DNA of 64,000 nucleotides from Platynereis dumerilii (GCA_026936325.1 JAPTHN010000012.1:41860537-41924536); one strand, 5' to 3'. Positions 22,924 to 32,233 are shown, counted from the first letter of the stretch. Program-made: numbers and translations. Notes: a model not told the origin generated them from the sequence alone.

Positions 22924-23190
22924 ATGCTTGGACGCTTACTCATGATGTTGAGGTCTGAGCTGTCCCATCCGAAACACCAACCCAGGAACTTCACGCCTCG
23001 CCCATCCGTATTCCCCCCTCGTACCTCTTACGGACGTACCCAACCCCATTCAAGACAACAGCAACCGAGATGCTTCAACTGTGGGGAAGCATCTCACACG
23101 AAGGCCACATGTCGACATAACTCTCCCCTTCGTTGTTACTCCTGCAACGGACTCGGCCACAAGAGGAAATTTTGTGAACAGTCCCATTAA
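22924..23190 (+). CDS. C-terminal part of LINE ORF1 with two CCHC zinc knuckles
   Basis: 88 codons ending 18 bp before the first Met of ORF2. Two knuckles are visible, CFNCGEASHTKATC and CYSCNGLGHKRKFC, both C-x2-C-x4-H-x4-C, preceded by a basic Pro/Gln/Arg stretch. This is the nucleic-acid-binding end of LINE ORF1 proteins. The Met at 22924 is just the first in frame; a stop lies a few codons upstream, at the probable truncation point. Confidence 0.7.
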   Translation: MLGRLLMMLRSELSHPKHQPRNFTPRPSVFPPRTSYGRTQPHSRQQQPRCFNCGEASHTKATCRHNSPLRCYSCNGLGHKRKFCEQSH

Positions 23191-23208
23191 AGATCAGGCC
23201 AGGGAGAG

Positions 23209-25944
23209 GTGGCCGGTCCTTGCAGGAATGTAAATAACTCAGTGACTTTTAATGACTGTGATGATTGTACTGATGATTTTACTGATAATTTCACTGATGA
23301 TTTTACTGATGATTTTACTGATGATTTTACTGATAATACTTGTGATGTCAATATTGATGATGTGTTTACCATAAGCAATGAGACAATATCAAATAGATCA
23401 GGAAATAACAACTGTTTCATCCCTAATGCAAACTGTACCAGAACACATTGTAATTTATCGCAAAATTGTAATGTAACAGAAGGTGCTATCCCGCTAATAA
23501 GAAATATATCAGAGTACCATTGTCCAGAAAACTCCAATATTTTTGTGGAAAATTCAAATGATTGTGCAGAAAACTCAAATTATTGTACTGAAAACTCAAA
23601 TTATTGTACTGTAAACTCAAATGATTGTACTGAAAATTCAAGTGATTGTGTAGAAGATCCATATGAGGACCTTGCTAAATTTGCCAAAAGTAATGCTAAA
23701 AATCTCATTTTCTCTCACTTAAATATTAACAGCCTGTCAAGTAAGTTTACGGAGATACATGATATAATGACAAAAGGTCACAGCGACATTCTATTTCTAT
23801 CAGAAACCAAACTAGATAACTCCTTCCCTAATGCACAATTCCATATTGACAAGTTTTTGATCCACAGAATCGATAGAAATACTCATGGTGGTGGACTTCT
23901 ATGTTACGTCAAAGACACAATTCCACATAAAAACAGATCTGATATCGCTGTAAATGAGTTTGGAATAGAGAGTATAGTTATTCAAGTCAAAACAGACCAG
24001 AAAAACATGTTTTTCCTTCACATCTATAGGCCACCAAATATAAACATTTATAGACTTGACTCTGCTATAGAAACTATGTTGAATAAGTGTCTCTCAGAGA
24101 GTGACTGTGTTTATGTAATAGGAGATCTTAACGTGAATTTCCTTCAAAAATCGAATCAATTAAATAATGTCTGTGAAATATATGACCTCAAACAATTGGT
24201 AAAAAATCCAACATGCTTTAAAAATGTGGGCAACCCCACACTTCTTGATGTAATTTTAACGAATCGTCCAAAATCAATAAGGCAATCATTAAATATTTCT
24301 CTAGGAATTAGTGACTTTCACAACTATATCAGTGCTGCAACTAAGCTAACTCGCCCCTCTGACCAGCCTAGGATAATACATTATAGAACATTTAAGCATT
24401 TTAATGAAGAATCATATCAGAAAGATTTAGAATTTGCGCCATTCCATGTCTCTCAGTTATTTGACGATGTTGATGATCAACTATGGTTTCATAATACTTT
24501 ACTATTAGATATTGTTAACAAGAATGCTCCTAAAAAACAAAAAATTGTAAAGTATAAACAGCTACCTTATATGAATGACAACTTGAGAAAAGCTATCAAT
24601 GTAAAAGCCACGATGAGAAGAAAATTTCAAATAAGTAAAAGTCGGGAATCATGGCAAAATTTTAAAAAACAGAGAAATCTTGTCAATAAGCTAAAAAGAA
24701 CATCCTTGATAAAATATTTTGAAAATAATTGTTATTCCAAAAAAGGTAAAGAAAAACACTTTTGGGAAATTGTTAAACCTTTTATGACTAACAATGTTAA
24801 ACAAATTAACCAAAATATCACCTTGTATGAAAATGATGCCTTGATTAGCAAGCCAATAGATGTAAGCAACACATTCAATGAATATTTCATTAATGTCACA
24901 AATGATCTCTGTGAATCTGAAGAGGTGAAACAAATGTCAGCTGATGAGGTCATTGACCATTACAAAGACCACCCAAGTGTGAAACTGATCAATGAGTATG
25001 CAAACAATGAACAACAATTTGCACAAAACGAACAACAGTTTAATTTCACAACAATCAGTCAATCAACAGTACTCAGCAAACTTAAACAACTTCAGCCAAA
25101 CAAAGCAACTGGTTATGATCAAATTTCTCCAAAATTTCTAAAATTAGGCTCAAATAATATTAGCAACTCTCTTACATCAATAATAAATAAAAGCATAGAA
25201 ACTGGTAAATTCCCTGATAACAATAAAAAAGCAGAAGTGACACCACTTTATAAAAAGTCGGATCAGCTGGCTAAAGAAAATTATCGACCCTTACGTGTAC
25301 TCCCCTCCACTTCAAAGATATTTGAGAAAGTACTTTGTGATCAACTACTAGATTTTATGCTAACTTACTTGTCAAATGACCTGTCTGCGTACCGAAAACA
25401 GTATAGCTGTAATAATGTACTTGTTAAATGTATTGAAAATTGGAGAAGAGCTCTAGATACCAACTGTTATGTGGGATGTATATTAATAGATCTCTCCAAA
25501 GCTTTTGACAGTTTACCACATGGACTTCTAATAGCAAAATTACATGCTTACGGAGTCTCATTAGGAGCCTGCTCATTTATTATGAGTTACTTAAAGAATA
25601 GGAAACAAGCTGTAAAGTTAGGAAATATTAGGAGTGAATGGTTAAATCTGAAAACAGGTGTCCCACAGGGATCAATCATGGGGCCGCTTCTTTTCAACAT
25701 CTTTATCAATGATTTCTTATTTGACCTCACAAAAACTTGTGATGTTTACAATTATGCTGATGATAACACATTATCTTATGCTCATAGGGATAAAGTAAAA
25801 GTTAAAGATACACTCGAGAAGGCTGCTGAACAGGCTATTACTTGGTTTCAAGTCAATTACATGAAGGCTAACCCATCAAAGTTTCAGGCCATATGTATCA
25901 GTAGAAACAACACCGAAATTGAATTCAAAATTGATGACAATTAA
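23209..25944 (+). CDS. LINE ORF2: AP endonuclease and reverse transcriptase
   Basis: 911 codons. Residues ~16-45 are acidic repeats of the type DDFTD; residues ~113-147 are Asn/Cys repeats of the type ENSNYCT, each from a short DNA tandem repeat. The endonuclease starts about 165 (SHLNINSL), with SETKLD (E199), GDLNVNF (305-311) and an SDFHN form of the usual SD(x)H motif. The RT has NYRP, IDLSKAFDS (D761), GVPQGS (817-822) and YADD (849-852). The frame ends early at 25942: a one-base shift moves the reading frame, and a second one about 50 bp later restores it, so the rest of the C-terminal domain continues at 26119-26607 in the original frame. Everything catalytic is present, but the protein from this copy would lack its C-terminus. 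Confidence 0.9.
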   Translation: MAGPCRNVNNSVTFNDCDDCTDDFTDNFTDDFTDDFTDDFTDNTCDVNIDDVFTISNETISNRSGNNNCFIPNANCTRTHCNLSQNCNVTEGAIPLIRNISEYHCPENSNIFVENSNDCAENSNYCTENSNYCTVNSNDCTENSSDCVEDPYEDLAKFAKSNAKNLIFSHLNINSLSSKFTEIHDIMTKGHSDILFLSETKLDNSFPNAQFHIDKFLIHRIDRNTHGGGLLCYVKDTIPHKNRSDIAVNEFGIESIVIQVKTDQKNMFFLHIYRPPNINIYRLDSAIETMLNKCLSESDCVYVIGDLNVNFLQKSNQLNNVCEIYDLKQLVKNPTCFKNVGNPTLLDVILTNRPKSIRQSLNISLGISDFHNYISAATKLTRPSDQPRIIHYRTFKHFNEESYQKDLEFAPFHVSQLFDDVDDQLWFHNTLLLDIVNKNAPKKQKIVKYKQLPYMNDNLRKAINVKATMRRKFQISKSRESWQNFKKQRNLVNKLKRTSLIKYFENNCYSKKGKEKHFWEIVKPFMTNNVKQINQNITLYENDALISKPIDVSNTFNEYFINVTNDLCESEEVKQMSADEVIDHYKDHPSVKLINEYANNEQQFAQNEQQFNFTTISQSTVLSKLKQLQPNKATGYDQISPKFLKLGSNNISNSLTSIINKSIETGKFPDNNKKAEVTPLYKKSDQLAKENYRPLRVLPSTSKIFEKVLCDQLLDFMLTYLSNDLSAYRKQYSCNNVLVKCIENWRRALDTNCYVGCILIDLSKAFDSLPHGLLIAKLHAYGVSLGACSFIMSYLKNRKQAVKLGNIRSEWLNLKTGVPQGSIMGPLLFNIFINDFLFDLTKTCDVYNYADDNTLSYAHRDKVKVKDTLEKAAEQAITWFQVNYMKANPSKFQAICISRNNTEIEFKIDDN

Positions 25945-26004
25945 AGCAGTTAAATCAGAAAATGTAGTGAAACTGTTAGGTATACACATGATAATAAATT
26001 AAAC

Positions 26005-26607
26005 TTCAATCATCATTTATCACTTATCTGCAAAAAGGCCGCAAGGCAAATAAATGCACTCCAAAGATTATGTAAATATGTTGACTATGAAGGACGACTT
26101 AGGATATATGAGGCTTTTGTGGCTTCAAACTTTATCTATTGTTCAATAGTCTACCAAACCTACTCACTTGGACACGATAGAAAAATTGAAAAACTAAATA
26201 AAAGAGCTTTAAGACTTGTTCACAATGATTATGAAAGTACATATAATGACCTATTGGTTAAAACAGACAAAAGGATGTTGCACGTAACTTCTAAAAACAA
26301 CATTGTTGAGTTTGTTTTTAAGGTACTAAATGGCCTTGCACCCCCTTTGGATACCTCATTTTTTGATAAACAAATTACTTCATACAATATGCGAGACAAT
26401 AACAAATTGGTCCAACCAGCATTTAACACGATTCAATATGGCAAGAAGTCAATTAGTTTTCAAGGTCCTTCATTATGGAATGTTCTGCCCTCTCATGTAA
26501 AATGTTCAGAAGACATTGGGTCCTTCAGGTTCGCCTTACGGAAAGGCAACTACTTCAATCAATGCGATTGTGGAACTTGTATATTATGTCTGAGAAACTC
26601 ATTGTAA
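26005..26607 (+). pseudogene. Detached C-terminal domain of LINE ORF2
   Basis: It is in the same frame as the upstream ORF2 but is cut off by the paired indels near 25942 and 25990. It contains the typical post-RT domain (LNKRALRLVHND, SLWNVLPSHVK) and ends in the Cys motif CDCGTCILC. An internal Met at 26119 opens 162 codons. Translation on its own is unlikely. Confidence 0.85.
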
Positions 26608-27799
26608 TTGATATATTTATGTCATGGATATTATTGCAACAATTTATATGAGTAAATAACAACAGAATGGCAACTACATTTCACTCATTTTTCATTTGTA
26701 CATAACTTCATAATTTCAACTTGTTTTGTTATTTTAACTTGTCGGTAAAAAGCTTGTAGCTTATGTTGATTGTTTTAATTGTCACCACCGACGTTAAATA
26801 AAGTTTTATCTTATCTTATCTTATCTTATCTTACATATTTTATTTTCCGAATATTCAATTGATTTCCTATGTAGGCCTATGTGTAGTCACATCTATACCT
26901 CCAATGTACCTACTGTGTTTTGACAAACCTACTGGATGTTACCTCATGATTGGACATGCCTAATTATAGTTGTTATAAATATTTTTTGTCATTAAAAAAA
27001 AAATTTCTATAACAACAAACTAATTCTTCCTTGCTTATTGGGATTATTACACTTTTCATAAAATGTGAACATTATAGGAGTAGTGAGAAGTTGAATATCT
27101 AATGTTTTCATACAGAGTATTTGTACATTTCTATTATATGATCCCAAATCTTCATAAACTTATGCCTAGTTCTCACGACGGCGATTTGAGAGCGACGCAT
27201 CAAGAGAAGTCATTTCTTGGAAGGTTGTGGCGTAGAACGTTGGTTTTGGCACATTACGTAATCAATTAGTGTCATGTGCGACGCTTAAAGTTAGTAGCCG
27301 CGGTGAGTCTTGAGGTGTCCGCGGCGCTGCTTAAGCTTTCTTCGCCGCGTTCCGCCTCTCTTTCCTCAGCGCAGTTCCAAACAGACGCGTCGCACTTTGT
27401 TTTGGAATTCGGCGAGGCTGCTTTTACTTCGCCCAATGTTGTTTCCTCTTACGCCGCTGATGGTTGTGAGGCAGCTACGTCTGAAATTGGCGACCTGCGA
27501 CGCATCAGGAAACCTTCGGCGTACACCCGAGGTAAGATGCGTCGCTGAAAATGACAGCCTCGCCGAAGACTGTAAGGATGCAACGCCGCATTTAGGGACT
27601 TGTTACTGCGTAACTTGATGGTTCATCGTCGCACATGCATTCATAAAGCGCCGAGGACATTACAGGCGCGTCGATGCTGACCTTCTTCGTCGTCCTTGCC
27701 TTAAGCAGCGACGAAGGTCTCTTAAGCATCGACGAACGTCTGTTGTTGCAGCGCTGCGGCAAAGTGTGTTTGGCTGCTGCAGGAGTCACTTTTGGTCAT

Positions 27800-27809
27800 T
27801 ATAAAAAGG
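27800..27809 (+). promoter_or_regulatory. TATA box of the Harbinger transposase gene
   Basis: TATAAAAAGG lies 77 nt before the chosen start codon, leaving a short leader of about 50 nt. Position and sequence fit a core promoter; no initiator was examined in detail. Confidence 0.6.
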
Positions 27810-27885
27810 GACACAGAGGACCTCCTTGCTTCATTTGCTGATTGCCCTTCAATGAGAACACAACGACTGCCTACTGAACATATGC

Positions 27886-29160
27886 ATGATGAATGAAGAA
27901 GAAATTATTGTTGTGGCTGGTGCTGCTGCTGTTGCTATCGGAGCTGTCTATTTGAGACAGAGGAGGAGGAGGGCCAGGAGACAGAAAAGGTGGTGGATTC
28001 GCAACTGGTTGCTGCAGAGGGAACAACATGGTCACTTCCATCAACTGCTGCCTGAACTGCAAGTGCGTGACGTGTCCGGCTACTACAACTACACTAGAAT
28101 GCCCCCTGCCATCTTTGCTGAAATCCTGGAAGCTGTTGGACCACTCATCGCTAAGCAAGACACCAACATGAGGAGGGCTTTGGAACCTGGTCTGAAGTTG
28201 GCTATCACCCTGCGGTACATGGCAACAGGAAACAGCTACAAGTCCCTAGCTTATGCTTTCCGTGTGGCACCCAACACCATCTGCAACTTCATCCCTGAGG
28301 TCTGCCTTGCCATCGTTCATGCCTTCGAAAGACAGCTGGCACTACCCACACAGCCTGAAAGATGGAAGGAGATAGCCAAGGCTTTTGAGACGAAATGGAA
28401 CTTGCCCAACTGCATTGGAGCTCTGGATGGCAAGCACGTCGCAATCCGATGTCCCAAGGCTGCAGGCTCCTTGTTCTACAACTACAAGGGATTTCACTCC
28501 ATTGTCCTGATGGCCCTCGTTGATGCCGACTACAAGTTCATCTATGTGCAGGCTGGCTGTCAAGGAAGTGCATCTGATGGCGGCGTCTTCAGGGACACAG
28601 TACTTCGACAACTCCTGGACGAGGAAGATCTAGGCCTACCACCTCCAGAACCTCTACCTGGCACAGAAGACAATCCTTTCCCATATTACATCGTGGGTGA
28701 CGAGGCATTTCCCCTGAAGACATGGCTGCTCAAACCAGTGCCAAGAAGGAACCTTGACATTGCTTCCAGAGTCTACAATTACAGGATTTCAAGTGCCAGG
28801 AGAGTGGTGGAGAATGCCTTCGGTCTGCTGTCACACAGGTTCAGATGCTTCCTGACCACCATGCCCCAACGACCTACAAGAGTGACATACATCACAATGG
28901 CTGCTTGTGTTCTACACAACATTCTGCGAGACAGAGTAGGCGTCCACCATGCCCGTGACAATGAAGTGATGGACAGAGAAGATCCACAGACACATGACGT
29001 GGCTGAAGGAGTTTGGAGGGGAGACCGTCAATTGCATGACCTAGGAGAACCACTTCGACACGGAAATGCCTCCAGAGATGCCAAGGCTGCTCGAGACTAC
29101 CTACGTGACTGGGTCAACAGTCCGGCAGGAAGTGTCCCTTGGCAGTTGGAGAAAATCTGA
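27886..29160 (+). CDS. PIF/Harbinger DDE transposase (HARBI1-like)
   Basis: 424 residues, the normal size for the family. The first Met of a double ATG (27886, 27889) was chosen; the leader is short and TATA-driven. An Arg-rich stretch (about 25-37) precedes a helical N-terminal region with an HTH-like segment (about 105-140). The RNase-H-fold catalytic domain shows ALDGKHV (D181), VGDEAFPL (D272) and RRVVENAFG (E309), the expected DDE triad in the right contexts. Such enzymes cut and paste DNA at TTA/TAA sites and need a Myb-like partner for nuclear import and end binding; that partner is encoded at the other end of this element. No stop or frameshift is present. The mRNA probably ends at the histone-type stem-loop 38 nt past the stop. 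Confidence 0.95.
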   Translation: MMNEEEIIVVAGAAAVAIGAVYLRQRRRRARRQKRWWIRNWLLQREQHGHFHQLLPELQVRDVSGYYNYTRMPPAIFAEILEAVGPLIAKQDTNMRRALEPGLKLAITLRYMATGNSYKSLAYAFRVAPNTICNFIPEVCLAIVHAFERQLALPTQPERWKEIAKAFETKWNLPNCIGALDGKHVAIRCPKAAGSLFYNYKGFHSIVLMALVDADYKFIYVQAGCQGSASDGGVFRDTVLRQLLDEEDLGLPPPEPLPGTEDNPFPYYIVGDEAFPLKTWLLKPVPRRNLDIASRVYNYRISSARRVVENAFGLLSHRFRCFLTTMPQRPTRVTYITMAACVLHNILRDRVGVHHARDNEVMDREDPQTHDVAEGVWRGDRQLHDLGEPLRHGNASRDAKAARDYLRDWVNSPAGSVPWQLEKI

Positions 29161-29198
29161 AGAAGATGCAGACTATCTATTCAAAACAACAAACCCCA

Positions 29199-29235
29199 GG
29201 CCCTTTTAAGGGCCACCAAATCCTCCCAATTGAGC
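29199..29235 (+). terminator. Histone-type 3'-end signal of the transposase gene
   Basis: The stem-loop GGCCCTTTTAAGGGCC (29199-29214; 6-bp stem, UUUA loop) is followed at once by ACCA, starting 38 nt after the stop codon. About 13 nt further down is AATTGAGCTGG, resembling the GAGCTG core of some histone downstream elements that pair with U7 snRNA. No AATAAA occurs in the next 100 nt. The stem-loop, its ACCA flank and its distance from the stop all match replication-dependent histone mRNAs; the loop is UUUA rather than the usual UUUC. Confidence 0.75.
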
Positions 29236-29279
29236 TGGCCATGTACACATCCTATGTTGACAAAACAAGCCCAAAAATC

Positions 29280-29304
29280 AATCAATCAATCAATCCCTCC
29301 ATCC

Positions 29305-29379
<75 letters not shown>

Positions 29380-29850
29380 CAAGTCCAATCCATGCAAAGT
29401 GACGACAACTGCTTTTCTTTTGCTGCAGTGTATATATGTAACGAGCATTGTGTTCCATCTATCAAGCTATCTATCTATCTATCTATCTAGCTATCTATCT
29501 AGCTATCTATCAAGCTATCTATCTATCTATCCAAGTCCAATCCCTGCAAAGTGACGACAACTGCTTTTCTTTTGCTGCAGTGTATATATGTAACGAGCAT
29601 TGTGTTCCATCTATCAAGCTATCTATCTATCTATCTATCTAGCTATCTATCTAGCTATCTATCAAGCTATCTATCTATCTATCCAAGTCCAATCCCTGCA
29701 AAGTGACGACAACTGCTTTTCTTTTGCTGCAGTGTATATATGTAACGAGCATTGTGTTCCATCTATCAAGCTATCTATCTAGCTATCTATCTAGCTATCT
29801 ATCTATCTATCTATCTAGCTAGCTATCTAGCTATCTACCTGCCACTTGCC
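29280..29850 (+). repeat. (ATCT)n microsatellite with a ~152-bp tandem unit
   Basis: Pure ATCT runs (29307-29377) are followed by about three copies of a ~152-bp unit that starts 'ccaagtccaat', contains 'gcagtgtatatatgtaacga' and ends in ATCT/AGCT runs. Frames such as YLSIYLSI are artefacts of the repeat. It lies between the 3' ends of the two Harbinger genes. Confidence 0.95.
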
Positions 29851-29876
29851 CTAGACAAGTGAAATTACAAAGTGAT

Positions 29877-30024
29877 GCACTTGTACTAGTGCAACCAACC
29901 AACACAATTTTTAAAAGCAAAGCACTTGTACTAGTGCATTACATTTTAATTAAGAAATTCATGCACTTGTACTAGTGCAATAAAAATATGTTTATACCAA
30001 AGAATGCAGCACTTGTACTAGTGC
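29877..30024. repeat. Four spaced copies of the near-palindrome GCACTTGTACTAGTGC
   Basis: Identical 16-bp copies at 29877, 29922, 29963 and 30009, spaced 41-46 bp in otherwise unrelated A+T-rich sequence. A shorter hairpin (CACTTG/CAAGTG) lies just before them. Such regular spacing suggests protein-binding sites or a decayed satellite; the function is unknown. Confidence 0.85.
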
Positions 30025-30227
30025 TGCACTTGGTATGTTTTGGGGCAAAGAAAGGGGGAACTAGCACCTTGCTTTTATGAAGGTGATTACTTTTAATGAA
30101 GGCCAGGACCGGACTTTTGTTTTGGGGGACTTTTTTTTTGGGGATTGTCAACGTTTTTTTTGTTCTTTTTTGGCTCTTTTCGGTCAAACAAGCTCTTTTT
30201 TTTTGTCAACATAAGATGTGTACGTGG

Positions 30228-30267
30228 CCTGCCCTTTTGGGAGGATTTGGTGGCCCTTAAAAGGGCC
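30228..30267 (-). terminator. Histone-type 3'-end signal of the MADF/Myb-like gene
   Basis: Read on the minus strand, GGCCCTTTTAAGGGCC (30267-30252) is followed by ACCA (30251-30248), beginning 34 nt after the stop codon. About 9 nt after the ACCA comes the purine-rich AAAAGGGCAGG, placed like a histone downstream element. The signal is identical in stem and loop to the one behind the transposase gene. No AATAAA follows. Confidence 0.75.
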
Positions 30268-30301
30268 AAGGTTTTTTGTTGTCTTTGCTGCATCTGGTCT
30301 T

Positions 30302-32233
30302 CTACTTTCGTGGAGAAAGGAGACTTGAAGTCCAACTGGGCGAAGGGGAAGGCTGGTGCTGGTGATGGGCGGTCGGTTGACCAAAGCTGGGTCCAGGGGG
30401 GTAGCCGTACTTCTCGGGGCTCTCCTGAGCATCCATCATCAGTGTCATGGTGGAGTGGCTGGGCTGCATCGGGGTGTAGCTGGGAGTCTGCCTGGAGGAT
30501 CCTCCTTCCCTGGGCTGGTGCTGCTGGTAGTGATGGCTGCTGCTGGAAGCCTGGGGATGGTGCTGGTGGTGGGATGGCACATACGTCGAAGAAGGAGGAG
30601 GAGGAGGTGGCATCTGCAGGCGCTGAGGAGGATGAGGAGGCTGGAAGGTCTGCTCCTGATGATGACCTGACTGGCGGCTGGCATGATCCATCTCACTCTC
30701 CCTGTCCCAGAAGAGGGCGGCCTCTGCAATGGTCCTGACCATTTTCCTTCGGACTTCAGGGCTGGCGTGCACTCCCACGTGGTACAGGTCCTGGCACTTC
30801 ATCCTCCAGTACTCCTGGTCGGGTGTCAACTCCTGGTGGTCGGGGCACATCTTGCAGCCAGAGCCTTTCAGGATTTTCTTGGCGGAGGACATGGCTTGCA
30901 TGCTGCCTGCGATGACGTGCATGGCGGAGTGCATGGCTTCATCTCCTGGGGCCTTCCTCTTGGTTCCCTTGGCAGCGGCTCCAGGCTTTGGTGCTCCAGG
31001 GAAGACTTGGGACTGCTGGCTGTCAGGTCTGTCCTGTGCTGGCTGTTCAGGTGGCAGGTCCGGCATGTCATAGGAAGCTGGCAGGGAATCCTCAGGGTTG
31101 TAGCTGTCCTCGGAGTCTGAGGCTGGCCGGTTGGCAGACAGTTGAGAGATGACGGACAGCTCCTTCCCTGGCTTGTGGACGATGGAGTCCTTCAGGAACC
31201 GACAGTTGTTCAGGATGTACTCGTCCCTCTCTGTGAGCGTCTCCTTCCTGGCGGCTCCTGAAGCTTCAGGCCTGACGAGTCTGGAGAAGTGAGTGCGGAC
31301 TGTCTTCCTCCAGTTGAAGATGTCCTGGGAGGTGTACTTGGGGCCCAGCTCCTTTGCTTTTTCTGAGTCCAGCAGCAGCTTCTCGTTCCCCTTGTAGCCT
31401 CTGGTCCCCTTCATGTACAGCACAGGATGCTCCTTGTACCAGTTGATGAGGTCGTCCTCTTGCTCAGGTGTGATGCCCAGGTTGTCCCTGATGTTTTTCT
31501 TGGGGGCCTTCCCTTTGCCCTTCTTGCCCTTGGACTTGGCTTCAGCAGCAGCTGCAGGGGTCTCATCAGCAGAGTCTTCTTCCTCCTCGAAGGTGTCCTC
31601 ATGGATGGCCACTCTGTCTAGAGCAAGAACAGGCTGGCTCTCTGCTGTTTTCTTGGGAGTCTGCTTCGGAGTCGGAGTCTTCTTCGGAGTCTGCTTCTTT
31701 GGAGTCTGCTTCTTTGGAGTCTTCTTTGGAGTAGACTTGGCAGTAGGCTCTGGAAGACCCGTGGAAGACTTGGCAGCAGGCTTGTCAGCAGGCTTGGCAG
31801 CAGGCTTGGCAGCAGGCTTGGCAGCAGGCTTGTCAGCAGGCTTGGCAGCAGGCTTGTCAGCAGACTTGGCAGCAGGCTTGTCTCCTTCATCAGTTTCAAA
31901 GAGTTCAACTGAAGAATCTTCGTCTGTGCTGTCTTCTGGCCGGCCCTCGAAGATGGTCTCGCTGACGACAGTGGCTTTGGTGGTTGAAGTGGTGGTCTTC
32001 GTCTGGCTGCCAGCTGTAGTGGAGGTGTAGAGCCCAGGTAGAGAGAGGTCTGCCATGGCTGTAGTGAAGAAGGCAGTCACTGCAGCATCTGAAGGTTCAT
32101 GGAGAGGAGTTGCAGCTGGAGTTGTAGCTGGAGTTGTCACTGGAGTGCTCCCAGGAGTGTGGAGTGTTGACCTGGTGCTGAGCTTGGTTGGTGCCCTGGT
32201 GACGACGGTGCCCTTTCTCCTCTTTGGTCCCAT
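30302..32233 (-). CDS. Harbinger companion protein, MADF/Myb-SANT-like, with H1-like tail
   Basis: 643 residues. The N-terminus is basic (MGPKRRKG), then Thr-rich (to ~95) and acidic (98-118). Residues ~119-196 consist of AKPAAKPAA-type repeats followed by TPKKQTPKK repeats, strongly resembling the C-terminal tail of histone H1. A MADF/Myb-like DNA-binding domain follows at about 255-320 (NWYKEHPVLY, FNWRKTVRTHF), then an acidic linker, a Cys pair in GCKMCPDH (~459-466), a helical segment (~473-512) and a His/Gln/Pro-rich end. Harbinger companions bind element ends and bring the transposase into the nucleus; this one is longer than usual because of the low-complexity parts. The first Met follows a TATA box by about 140 nt. 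The frame is intact. Confidence 0.85.
   Translation of the reverse strand: MGPKRRKGTVVTRAPTKLSTRSTLHTPGSTPVTTPATTPAATPLHEPSDAAVTAFFTTAMADLSLPGLYTSTTAGSQTKTTTSTTKATVVSETIFEGRPEDSTDEDSSVELFETDEGDKPAAKSADKPAAKPADKPAAKPAAKPAAKPADKPAAKSSTGLPEPTAKSTPKKTPKKQTPKKQTPKKTPTPKQTPKKTAESQPVLALDRVAIHEDTFEEEEDSADETPAAAAEAKSKGKKGKGKAPKKNIRDNLGITPEQEDDLINWYKEHPVLYMKGTRGYKGNEKLLLDSEKAKELGPKYTSQDIFNWRKTVRTHFSRLVRPEASGAARKETLTERDEYILNNCRFLKDSIVHKPGKELSVISQLSANRPASDSEDSYNPEDSLPASYDMPDLPPEQPAQDRPDSQQSQVFPGAPKPGAAAKGTKRKAPGDEAMHSAMHVIAGSMQAMSSAKKILKGSGCKMCPDHQELTPDQEYWRMKCQDLYHVGVHASPEVRRKMVRTIAEAALFWDRESEMDHASRQSGHHQEQTFQPPHPPQRLQMPPPPPPSSTYVPSHHQHHPQASSSSHHYQQHQPREGGSSRQTPSYTPMQPSHSTMTLMMDAQESPEKYGYPPGPSFGQPTAHHQHQPSPSPSWTSSLLSPRK

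Larger units (their letters stand above)
22920..26833 (+). mobile_element. Nearly complete CR1/L2-type LINE
   Basis: It contains the C-terminal part of ORF1 (CCHC knuckles), a long ORF2 with endonuclease and reverse transcriptase, a ~200-bp 3' UTR, AATAAAG and a tail of five TTATC units (about 26806-26832). It lacks the 5' part of ORF1, so it is 5'-truncated. Short tandem tails in place of poly(A), the endonuclease form and the YADD context place it in the CR1/L2/Jockey assemblage; the clade is inferred. The copy is young: ORF2 has only two single-base indels. Confidence 0.9.

Noticed and set aside
29139-29782. Frames encoding YLSIYLSI-type repeats
   Set aside because: Translations of the ATCT microsatellite; not genes.
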